Assembly: GCA_011365055.1 (NCBI GenBank)
Contig: RDOG01000007.1
Coordinates: 120,190-184,189, forward strand
From: Promethearchaeota archaeon
Lineage (GTDB): Archaea > Asgardarchaeota > Lokiarchaeia > Helarchaeales > RDOG01
Length of the DNA: 64,000 bases
Direction of reading: 5' to 3'
The stretch's first letter is position 1. Each line of letters begins with the position of its first letter. This document shows, piece by piece, positions 17,945-28,300 of the stretch. A program made the translations under genes and the position numbers. The notes under the pieces are model-generated. The model did no database searches, was not told the origin of the DNA, and saw only the letters and a program-made list of their open reading frames with translations.

Positions 17945-19537
17945 ATGCCAGTACCAGATTATAATAAAGTAGATGAAACTGTGTATAAAAAAATGGTTGA
18001 AATCGTCGGTGAAGAATACGTTAGTTGGGATAATAGACCAATGATGTATTCTTACATGTCCCGTGGTATCATGGGCATCAGGGCTGGACCACCTGATTTA
18101 GTGATTCGCCCTATTAAAGTCGAAGAAGTTCAACAAATTTTAAAATATTGCAGTGATCATAAAATTCCAGTATCTCCCATGGCTGGAGGGCTTTCTGGTG
18201 GTTTTGCTCTTCCATTATTAGAAAATGGCGGCATTTTGCTAGAGTGCTCAAGAATGAAAAGGATTATTGAGGTTGATACGGACGACCGAATAATCATAGT
18301 CGAGCCAGGTGTGCGAGCTGGTGAAGTTTGGGCTTATATGAAAAAGTTTTATCCTGAATGGGCACCACCTATTGCGGACGGAGCCCCGCCGGCAGCAACT
18401 ATTATGGGCGATGCTATCGAACGAGGCTTTTCATTAGTAACTAGTCGATTTGGACCTCAAGCAGACTTAGTTATGGGTATGGAAGTTGTTTTACCCACTG
18501 GAGATGTTCTTAGGACTGGGTCATGGGGTCTTGAAGGTGTTAAAGAAGACTATCAAGGTCAAAAGAAAGATGGATGTGCAAAACCCTTTTACAAATATGG
18601 ATTAGGTCCTGATTTACATTCACTATTTTTTGGTAGTCAAGGTGCAATGGGTGTAGTCACGAAAGCCGCCCTTAAGATCGTGCCTCACTGTCATTTCAAG
18701 ACAGTAAAAGCATACGGTTTTGAAAATTGGGCTGATGCGTGTGATGCTACTTTGTTAGCTTCCAAGCTTGAAATGGGTATTGCAGACCATTTCGTTATGG
18801 TTCAAGGAGGAAATTGGTGGTTAGTGCCGACAAGATATCAAAAAGATAAAATTCCAAAGACCTATGATTATTATCAAAAATTAGGGTTCCAAGAATTCTT
18901 TATGAACTTTGAAATTTGGGCACATTCTCAAGAAGAATTGGATTTTGTTTGTAAAAAACTTGATGAAGTAGTATTAGAGAAGTTTGCTCCAAATGCGAAA
19001 GGTAAAGTAATTGAACAGAAATTACACCCCATTCAAATTGCTAGTAGAACGAAAAAACCAAATAAAATTGCAATTCCTTATGGTCAATGGGAACAAGGAT
19101 TCTTATTCATAACATGGTATACACCGTGGGCTGAAGCTGCGGAGTGTGTTGAATTATATTGTAAGAAAATGGAAGAATATGGTTTTCCACCAGTAATGTG
19201 GCTTGCTTCTATTGATCATTGTAGAGAATGTATTATAATGCCCATCTTCTGTTTTGATTCTAGAAAAGTAGAAGATTTCAAGAGAATTGAAGCGTGTGAA
19301 GAAGATTGCACGAAATTATTCCTAGAACGTGGATGGGTTAATTATAGGCCAAACCCAACTATCCATGCGCCATTATCTTACGCTAAAGCACCAATTGCGT
19401 ATAAAATGCTAAAGGCTTGTAAAAAGGTTCTCGATCCTAATATGATCATGCATCCTGGGCGATTAGCATTTATAGCAGGAGTTGAAAATCCACTTGAAAT
19501 ACCCAATTATATCGTGGGGTATAAGGAGAAGAAATAG
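17945..19537 (+). CDS. FAD-binding oxidoreductase (GlcD/VAO family)
   Basis: This protein of about 530 residues has the PCMH FAD-binding domain. DLVIRPIKVEEVQQIL and ILEYCSDHKIPVSPMAGG-like segments (here QILKYCSDHKIPVSPMAGG), GGILLECSRMKRI and VEPGVRAGEVWAYM are seen, then DLVMGMEVVLPTGDVLRTG. This is the layout of glycolate/D-lactate dehydrogenases and vanillyl-alcohol-oxidase family enzymes. The C-terminal half contains a Cys-rich segment and ends with LDPNMIMHPGRL, as in the family. I selected ATG at 17945 over GTG at 17936 because GAGTGAT ends four bases before it. It is followed after nine bases by an HdrD/GlcF-like iron-sulfur gene, so the two would form a dehydrogenase that passes electrons from a 2-hydroxyacid or similar donor to the iron-sulfur partner. 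Confidence 0.85.
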   Translation: MPVPDYNKVDETVYKKMVEIVGEEYVSWDNRPMMYSYMSRGIMGIRAGPPDLVIRPIKVEEVQQILKYCSDHKIPVSPMAGGLSGGFALPLLENGGILLECSRMKRIIEVDTDDRIIIVEPGVRAGEVWAYMKKFYPEWAPPIADGAPPAATIMGDAIERGFSLVTSRFGPQADLVMGMEVVLPTGDVLRTGSWGLEGVKEDYQGQKKDGCAKPFYKYGLGPDLHSLFFGSQGAMGVVTKAALKIVPHCHFKTVKAYGFENWADACDATLLASKLEMGIADHFVMVQGGNWWLVPTRYQKDKIPKTYDYYQKLGFQEFFMNFEIWAHSQEELDFVCKKLDEVVLEKFAPNAKGKVIEQKLHPIQIASRTKKPNKIAIPYGQWEQGFLFITWYTPWAEAAECVELYCKKMEEYGFPPVMWLASIDHCRECIIMPIFCFDSRKVEDFKRIEACEEDCTKLFLERGWVNYRPNPTIHAPLSYAKAPIAYKMLKACKKVLDPNMIMHPGRLAFIAGVENPLEIPNYIVGYKEKK

Positions 19538-19545
19538 GAGGAATA

Positions 19546-21066
19546 ATGATGACAGAAACAGAAAAGCCTAAAAAAGCAGGCGTAGGCGGAATGGAAAGGT
19601 TAGAAAAACTTAAAGCAGAATTATATAGATGCATCCATTGTAGAGCATGCAGGTTTGCTTATTCAGGAGAACCTGATAAAGAAGGTATCGGAGAACATAA
19701 AGGTGTTCTTTATGAAGGTATGCTTGATGGTTGTCCTGCGGGTCATTTCTTCGGATGGGAAGGGTTCTGGAATGCAGGAAGAATGTGGATGGCAAGAGCC
19801 GTTTTAGATGGCGATTTAGATTTAAAGGATGAAAAGATTCAACAACAAATGTATGATATTCTTTTCAGATGTCCAACATGTGGTAATTGTTCTATTCAAT
19901 GCGAAAATAACTTACCTACCGTTGATATTAACGAAGCATTACGTGCGTGCCTATATGAAGAAGGCACTCTCATGCATCCAAAGCATGAAGGAATGAAAAA
20001 ATTAATTGATGCATTAAATAATCCTTATAATGAACAACATGTTGATAGAACCAAATGGGTTCCTGATAAATCACTCATAAACAATCCAAATGCGAAAATA
20101 GCTTATTTCGTTGGATGTACTGCAAGTTATAGAATGAATGACATGGCTAAAGCAACTATTGAAATTCTTTATAAATTACAGAAAAAAGGATTAATGCCTG
20201 AATTTACCATACTTACAGATGAAGTTTGTTGTGGTAGTCCTATTTTTAGAACAGGACAATGGGATGTCGCAAAAAAAGTGTGTAATACAAATATTGAAAC
20301 CTATAATAAATTTGAAACTGTTCTTTTCAGCTGCGCAGGATGTGTCAGAACTTTCAAAATTGATTATCCTAAATTTGGAAATCAAGAAGTCAAATACAAT
20401 GCCATGCATGTGGTTGAGTACCTTGCAGATTTAATGACAATACACTGCCCTGCATGTGGAAAATTCAATAAACTTGGATCTGAACATTGTGCAAATGATT
20501 TTTGTCCTAAATATTCCAAACGTGGTGAAAAATTCCCCCCTGAATTACATCAAAATAAATTGAAAATTGAGAAGAAATGGGATAAAGGAACAGTAACATG
20601 GCATGATCCATGTCATATTATAAGACATTATTGCCATGCTATTAAAGATGATTGTATAGAAGCTTGCGATGGAGAAGGTGACAATAACATGTGGCGTACA
20701 TATGTGCCAAACCAATTTGAACGACAACGATGGATTGAGATGCCTCGTGCTATCATGCATGCCATTCCTGGATTAGAGCTTAAGGAGATGTATCGTATCG
20801 GGGAAAATTCTTTGTGTTGTGGTGCAGGAGGCGGTGTTAAGGCAGGATATCCTGACTTCGCATGGGATGCAGCAAATGAACGCTTAATGGAAGCTGAAGC
20901 CACAGGTGCAGACATCGTAATGACCATGTGCCCTTTTTGTGAATTAAATATGGGTCAAGTTGCTAGAGAAGGGAAGGATGGAAGTCCTGACGGTGCAGCA
21001 GTCGGTGGTAAATATAAAGGTAAGGTATTAGATCTATTAGAAGTTCTTAATGAATTAATTGATTAA
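19546..21066 (+). CDS. HdrD/GlcF-like iron-sulfur oxidoreductase with inserted Zn ribbon
   Basis: This 506-residue protein has an N-terminal ferredoxin part with two cluster sites: Cys29, 32, 35 and 63, and Cys109, 112, 115 and 119. Two CCG domains follow, with CCGSPIFRTG and CAGC, and CCGAGGG and CPFC, as in heterodisulfide reductase HdrD and glycolate oxidase GlcF. Between them lies an unusual inserted CPAC and C(x)6C segment near residues 303-325 resembling a zinc ribbon. It would accept electrons from the FAD protein encoded nine bases upstream and transfer them to a disulfide or quinone-like acceptor. GGAGG before tandem ATG codons at 19546 and 19549 is the ribosome binding site. An oligo-T terminator follows the gene. 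Confidence 0.87.
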   Translation: MMTETEKPKKAGVGGMERLEKLKAELYRCIHCRACRFAYSGEPDKEGIGEHKGVLYEGMLDGCPAGHFFGWEGFWNAGRMWMARAVLDGDLDLKDEKIQQQMYDILFRCPTCGNCSIQCENNLPTVDINEALRACLYEEGTLMHPKHEGMKKLIDALNNPYNEQHVDRTKWVPDKSLINNPNAKIAYFVGCTASYRMNDMAKATIEILYKLQKKGLMPEFTILTDEVCCGSPIFRTGQWDVAKKVCNTNIETYNKFETVLFSCAGCVRTFKIDYPKFGNQEVKYNAMHVVEYLADLMTIHCPACGKFNKLGSEHCANDFCPKYSKRGEKFPPELHQNKLKIEKKWDKGTVTWHDPCHIIRHYCHAIKDDCIEACDGEGDNNMWRTYVPNQFERQRWIEMPRAIMHAIPGLELKEMYRIGENSLCCGAGGGVKAGYPDFAWDAANERLMEAEATGADIVMTMCPFCELNMGQVAREGKDGSPDGAAVGGKYKGKVLDLLEVLNELID

Positions 21067-21076
21067 AATTCATTTC

Positions 21077-21091
21077 TTTTTTTTCTTTTTT
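21077..21091 (+). terminator. oligo-T terminator after the FAD/HdrD-like operon
   Basis: Eight T and then six T separated by one C begin 10 bases after the stop codon, as in archaeal oligo-T termination. Confidence 0.45.
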
Positions 21092-21201
21092 AAAACTAAT
21101 ATGATAATTTCTCAAATATATTCGTAAAAATAATTGTATAATTTTCAATAATCCTTAATTTTAATTTAATTAGCAATAAAAATTAAATTAATAATTATTT
21201 G

Positions 21202-21211
21202 AAAAAAAAAA
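21202..21211 (-). terminator. oligo-T terminator of the giant surface protein operon
   Basis: Ten consecutive A on the plus strand read as ten T on the minus strand, seven bases after the stop of the longin-like/winged-helix gene, marking the end of the 17-kb operon. Confidence 0.45.
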
Positions 21212-21218
21212 TTAAAAA

Positions 21219-22319
21219 TTATTTTGATTCTTTTTTATGATCATAAAATCGATCTTGCAAGATTCTAAGATATCTAGTAATGATATTTTCTGATTTACTG
21301 CCTTCATGGTATAATGCTCGGATTTTGTTTAGGAGATATAGAGGAAAAATATGTCTAACTGCTATGTCTGTCCGAAGAAATAAATGTTCAATTCCATTTT
21401 TATTTTTTATGACTGAGATGATCTGTGCTTCCCAAAGTTTTTTTAAGATTTCATTGAAATCCTTCATTTTACCTTCTAAATTTTTATATGCTATTGAATC
21501 TTGAATTAGTGGTGCCGTTCTTAATCTTGAAATGATATTATAACAATCCATATCTGTTAATATTCTTAGAATTAGTTCTTGATCTTGTGGATCTGGATTA
21601 TATTTTTGAAAAAACATTTGAATGTCATTTGAATAGTTTTTCGTAATCTTCGGGTCAAGTGATACCATACCTTTCACAAACATTAATGATGATTTTGGGG
21701 GGATTCTAGAAACGAAAATATCTCCGACCAAAAAAATAGAGGATGAAGTCATGTTTTCTATTGTTTCTTCATGTAAAATTTTATTTCGGAGCAAACTATT
21801 TATTATTGGATCTAAATTAACATTTTCTGTTCCAAATCTGTCTTTTAACCAAGAATTCAATTCAGATTTTGAAACCATACCATCTTCAATTAATCGATCA
21901 AGTACTATCTTTTTAAGCGGATCTAAAAGTATCAAAGCCAATCTTTGCTCTTTGGTCATTTTGGGAAAAGCTCCGATATTATTGAAATAAATTGGTAATT
22001 CTTCTATATATTTTCTTCCTCGCAGATTTGATATTATTAATCGCATCGTGTTAGAGAGAATTTCTTCATAATCTTCAGGTATTTCATCAAGAGATAAAAT
22101 TGCAATTAAATATAAATCTACAGGTGATCCCGTATAGAAACTTGCGATATTTAATTCTTGTATTGAAATAGAAAGAAAACCTGCCTCTTCTTCAAATTCG
22201 TGATTTGTATAGACTTGCTTTATAATTGTTTCATCAATTTCTATAGTTTCAGGATATTTTTCTTCAATCTTAAGACCATATTTTTTATCCCATTTAAGAA
22301 TTGCAATTCCATATAACAT
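21219..22319 (-). CDS. longin-like domain plus winged-helix protein, partner of surface protein B
   Basis: This 366-residue protein starts with a longin/roadblock-like domain, residues 1 to about 115, beginning MLYGIAILKWDKKYG and containing the block NIASFYTGSPVDLYL. The same start and block (NIASTYTGSEMDLYI) are in the 127-residue protein at 42326-42709. Two winged-helix-like units follow, one at about 130-205 (ILLDPLKKIVLDRLIEDG and IINSLLRNKIL) and one at about 265-335 (IISRLRTAPLIQDS and LWEAQIISVIK). The ATG is two bases after the TAG of the 5372-residue surface protein, so the two are coupled. It is likely cytosolic. By analogy with longin and roadblock domains it may bind small GTPases or act as an adaptor; DNA binding by the winged helices is possible but unproven. 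Confidence 0.7.
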   Translation of the reverse strand: MLYGIAILKWDKKYGLKIEEKYPETIEIDETIIKQVYTNHEFEEEAGFLSISIQELNIASFYTGSPVDLYLIAILSLDEIPEDYEEILSNTMRLIISNLRGRKYIEELPIYFNNIGAFPKMTKEQRLALILLDPLKKIVLDRLIEDGMVSKSELNSWLKDRFGTENVNLDPIINSLLRNKILHEETIENMTSSSIFLVGDIFVSRIPPKSSLMFVKGMVSLDPKITKNYSNDIQMFFQKYNPDPQDQELILRILTDMDCYNIISRLRTAPLIQDSIAYKNLEGKMKDFNEILKKLWEAQIISVIKNKNGIEHLFLRTDIAVRHIFPLYLLNKIRALYHEGSKSENIITRYLRILQDRFYDHKKESK

Positions 22320-22321
22320 AT

Positions 22322-25300
22322 CTATTCATCCTCATCTTGTTCATCTTGATTTAATTTCTCTAAACCTTCTTTTTCTTCTTCGATGCTGGGCTTTTCTTCC
22401 TCTTCTTCAACAACAGATTCTTTATCTTTTAGTTCTAATTCATCAATTCTTTCATTTAAATGAGTAATGAGCTCTTCTTTAGTTAATTTTGTCATTGCTT
22501 CAACGTGAATTAGAGTATGATTAAGTACCTCCGTAATATTTTCGTCATTCGTGATCAAATATTTTAATTCTTTAACCATTATTGATTCTGATCTTGGGCT
22601 AGTACTTTTTAACACGCTAATAATTTTTAATAAATCTTCGACATTGGTACTTTTAGAGACAATTGTTAAGAAATTTTCAATTATAGATGGATCTAGTATT
22701 ATTTTTTCTCTCGATATACTCTCTTGATCTTTTTCCTCTACAATTTCGCCTGATTTAACCTGGATTTCGTCTTTAGGAACTTTTTCTTCTTGTTCAGTAA
22801 TTCCGATTTTCATTGATTCTAATGTATTTCTTCTTTCCTCTGGTCCTAAGAACATTATTGACTCTGCCATCATTTTTATTTCTGCATCAGTATAAATATT
22901 AAAATCTTTTAACTCCTTTTCTATTTCTTCTCTAGTTAGACCTTTATCCTCTTCTTTCGCTTTTCTTTTCTTCTCATGTTTTTCGTCAAGTGTTTTATTT
23001 AATTCTTCCAAATATTTTCTTTGCTTTTTAGGTTCCATCTTTAATATTTTGTCGCATTCTCTTTCCTTTTCTGTTACTGTTAAATACGATAGTTTTTTCA
23101 ATTCCTTTTTGATTTCTTTTTCTGATAAACTCTCTAATTTGTTCTTCAATTTCTTCTTTAGTTTAGCAACGGGCATTCCAATTGTTTGTAAAACAGATAT
23201 TCGATCAACTCTTGAGAGTAATAAACTCTTCCATAAATAATCTGAAGCAGCTTCTGGACTCATTTTTATTAATTTAGAATGCAATTCTTCACAATATTCA
23301 TAAGTATAGGGGGTATCCTTTAAATTTGATATTAACTCCGTCAACTTTACGATTTCTAGATTTTTAACGTCAATTATTTTGCCAGCTCTTAAAAGATTTT
23401 TTCTTGCTTCTGGCGGTACCATAAGTTGATGTTCCAAATAACTTTCAGCTTCTTCTAATGTCATTGTTTTTAATTTATTTATCATTTCATTTGCTTCAGT
23501 TGCAGTAACTCTTGTTCTTTTTATACGGGATAATTCATCTGCAAAGGCAATGACCTCGGGAGGCACCATCGAGGGAGCTTTCAAACTAATATAATTCCAT
23601 TCACCAACGAATTCTTCTTTAAATAATTCTTTTCTGTCCTTTACAATTTTTAAGTCCTTTAATTCCTTACCTTTATTTACTTTCTTTCTAGTTCTTATTA
23701 TTTGCTTTACTTCGTAGGGTGTACGTGCCCATTTTATTTGTTTATATCCAAAAAATCCGATTATTCCTGCAGCAACTATTTCTAAAACTATAGCAAGTGG
23801 ATTTAAGAAAATTGATACAATATTCACCGTTACTGCCTCTTGATGTCCTGCGAAATTTCCTGAACTTGGAGTTGCGTTGATCACAATTATAAGACTTAAT
23901 ACTTGAAAAGGCATTACTGATATAGCACTTGTTGAAATTTGTGCAGAATAAATACCATTTGTACCTCCTGTTAAGATCCCAGATGTAATTAATTGACCAT
24001 TTGAATATACAATATATGTAAGTGTTGCGTCCGTAATGGGTTGTCCAAATTCATCAGCATAATAGACGTTTATTGAAATGCTTTCAAAAAATTGTTGTAC
24101 TTGCGAACTAATAGCTGTGATATTAAAGTCAGTTGAAGCTTGTAAAATCGTTACATTCCAAATTACGGATGCATTTTCACGAAAACCTCTAGAATCTGAT
24201 ATATTGATGGTAAACCAATACTCGCCAATATTAAATGCAGTATTTGCATCAAGAACAATTCTATACCAACCACGTTTCTCCGGAATCTCTTGAATGATAC
24301 CCCAATCAAATGTCCAATTTGACGAAACGATTCCCCAGCGAATATAATCTTCACTACTTGTCTTAGATTCATCATAATCATAATCATAATATCTAAAATA
24401 AATAGTTGCATTATATCGATATTTTACTTCTATTCCATTAAATTGGGATGGTAAAATATCATCTAAAGTTTGGAAGTATTGGATCGTTGTACCATGTTTC
24501 CTGAATACAACTAACATAGTCACAGAAGCATTTTCATAATTAGGTTTTGAAAATACTATGGTGATATTAACCTCTTTATGTCCACTAGCATTAAATGGTA
24601 TCCAATCATCATTAATTATCCATTCTGTACCTGTAAAGATTCGTACTTGAAAAGATGGTATTCTATCAAAGATAATTGGTTCCCATGTTACCAGCGTACT
24701 ATCTGGTGAACCATTAGTATAATTTTCAAAATAAACAGAAACCATGGATGAAAAGACAGAACTTGTTGGTATTTCAATTGAGTTAAGGCTTTCATTAAAA
24801 CTAAGCCAAGTCGTATAAAATAATTCTGTTGAACCTGTTGTCCCAAAAGGAACTATTGTTCCATTATTTGTTATTGGAAGTGGATTACCACCAAAATCTG
24901 TATATGCTATAGGTGATAAAATAGTTTGAACGGGTAAAATTTTAACTGGCACTTTAATAATTGCCAGCTGATATTCTGGATCAAATGAGGCTCCTAATAA
25001 CCAAAATCTTATGGTTAAGTTATATGTACCATCTCCCCAGGGTCCTCCATTTACTATATCAGCAAGTTCGTAATATCTTGCGAAATAACCTGTATCAAAT
25101 TCAACAACATATATTCCTTTATATGTGTCATTATTTGTGGTTATGTACATGTTGTACATCTGATATGCACCAATAATATGGGCTTCTGAAATCCCCCATA
25201 CTACTTCGATTGTTGCGGTAACGTTAAACGCTCCAAATTCAATTCCAGTTTGGTTAATATATGTTGCAGCTTGATCTAAATCGTACCAGAATAGTGTAAT

Positions 25301-28300
25301 ATTCAACTTCTCTCCATATGTAACATTATTTGGTGCTTTAGTATTGGTTTCATTCCAAGTTTCATAAATCCATTCATTTACTTGTGGCATTGAGTCTTTT
25401 TCTAATGTAATATTCGTATGGTGATACTTTATTCTTAATGTAACCCAATAATTGAAATTAATTGCATATTCCTGATCTAAAGTCGGACCACTTAAATGTG
25501 TTCCATTCACTTTTATTTTCATTTGATATGGTCCATTGGTAGTCATATTTCTGACGAATGAAAAGTTGAATTTATAGTAACCTCCTCCAAGATTAGTGAC
25601 ATTAAACTGTCCATACCAATGAGTAGTATTCCATGTTCCCCAATTTGTATTGTTGTATAGATCATTGACATTATCCCAATACCAGAAAGTCAAATTAGCA
25701 TATCTTCCAGTTGGATTACCATAATCTTCTATGGGTTGTCCTGAATCGACATCAAATAAATAATAGGTAGCGTTAAAATATAAGATATCTTGCTCATCTG
25801 TATAAACTAATGAAGAGCCTATAATATAATCCAATCTTGTTCTTATTTCTCTTATATAAACTGATGTATCTTGCCACGAATTTGCAACATTAACAGCTGT
25901 ACCAGCAATTCTGAAATATATTTTTGGAGTACCTATCCAAGACCCTCCATATGTATCTGTCCAAGTGGTATTCATTGTAACGTTCCAATATCCTCCTCCA
26001 ACCTTTATAACATTGATTGGAATACTTCCAATATCTACATAACTTGAATTACCTTGAATGGAAGTAATTTCCCACGTGACCTCTGCATTAGGATCATTTA
26101 CCCCTGCACCAGTTTCAACATTGAAATAATAAACTCTTAAGGTCATATTTGTTCCCCAAGGAATATATACATCAGGATCAAATGTAATGGAAATTGCAGT
26201 AAATGCCTTGGTGAAAGTAATGACAAAACTAAAGGTTTGATTACGGAACATCTCATCAGAACTCGTTGATTGATATAATGATACATTAAAGACATATGGT
26301 TGATTATTTTCTGGAACTGAACCATTTAGCTCAACTCTAAATATTCCTGTTTCAGATTGCTTAGATAAAGTAATATTTTCCCAAGTACCATCCATTTTCA
26401 ATCCCCATAATGTCATATTACTAAAGAGATCAGAATATACTCCTGGTGCTTCTAAATCTATATAGGAGTTTGATAAATTATAAAATGATGAATAAAAGGC
26501 ATAATAATATTCCAAAGTGATATTTATGTCAGTACCCCAAGACCAACCAGAAAATGATTCTGTTAACGTATCGTTAAAATAAGTTTTATGATATGTATCG
26601 ATTTCCCTACAAATAATATTAATACTGATTGATTGGTTTGAGTAAAACGGTTTGGTTTCACTAGGCCAAAATACCGTTAAATTAAGAACATGAATTTCAT
26701 TTCTTTGACTTGTTATGAATTCTGATGTATTGATTACAACCTTGTAATATGGATTTATCGTTGATGTATAATCATATATTCCGCTATCTGTATAATTTAT
26801 CATGGCCCCAGAAATTTCTTCTTCAAAATTAAGTGTACCAGAAACATTATCCATGTCATAATATCGAAGATAAATGGTTAAATTCTCTCCATAAACTGGT
26901 GATTGATAATTATCAACAGTTAAATAAGTACTTCGGTATCTCGTCCCAACATTGGTATTAATTGAACTATTTTCGTAATTTCCACTAGAATGATTTATAT
27001 TAATTTTAAAAAGGAAATTATCATTAATACCATCAAGCCAACTTGTATTTATATAGAGAACATAAATTCCTTGACTTGAGCCATATTCCCACCATGCTGT
27101 GGTATTATACGGATTTGATCCCGGACCGGGGAAATATTCTAACCAATTTTCACCTTCATATATCAAACTAATGTTGAAATTACCGTACGTAACATTTAAT
27201 CCTTTATCACCACTTTCAATATCATCATCAGACCATTGAATTTCAATTTTAGCTATATTACCATAGGCAATTATACCCGCTGGAAGATTTATGGCTAAAG
27301 AAGTATAGCGTTCTCGAATAGTAAGTGGGATGTATCTTGTTCTTTTATCATAACTGGAATTAAATACGGTTATATTTAAGATATATGAGCCAATATCCAA
27401 GCCTGAGATGTTTAAATCATTTATTTCAAAGTATCTAAAAGAAATATCGCCTATCGAAGTAATAGAACCATAACTGATAGTTTGCCCCGTTTCATTATTT
27501 ACCATTGATAAATTTAATCCAAGATTTATATCTGGATATACTAGAGAATCAACGTCTCTGAATCTTAATATAAGTGTGGTATTTTCACTAAAAGCTACAC
27601 TTCCAAGGGGTTCGTAATCCAATTCTGCAGAATGTGCTCTAATAGTAAATGTAATATTACGAGTCGCTAAAGAATAATTTGTTAATTCTATAGTTAAATT
27701 GAGAACATATAATCCTATAGAAAGGTTATTGGCAACGTCAATATCTGTAATTGTAAATTTATTTGTAACAGGTCCAGAAAATCCTCCAAAATTTAGTAAT
27801 GATCCATTCATTCTTACCGTGATATTATCAGAAGATAATGTTGTTACGTAAGTTCCAAGGTCTAAATCCAAAAATGAAAAAGTTAAAGATGTATTTTCTC
27901 CCCATGGGATGCTCCCTATTGGATCATAACTTAATTCTGCTATCCGATCTCGTACATTAATATTTAAGATGATTGTTTGATTCTGATATTTATTTAAGGG
28001 ATCGCTACCAGTCCAATTAATGCTTATCATTATAGGATAGGTTCCAGCTTGATTCCAATAATCGGTATCAATAGATAATATGTAAGTTTCATCAATTACA
28101 TTTCCTACCCAACTATAATACATTGAAGATATGTTAACCGTTAAGTCGATATTTTCAGGAACATACACATCAACGGAATGAAAAGTATCTCTGTAAGTCA
28201 GGGCAAAAGTAACATTTTTACTTATTGGAGTGATTGCTGGAGCTTCATATAAGATTTGAGTATCTATAGGTCTTATTCTAAAATAAAATGATTGTGAAAT

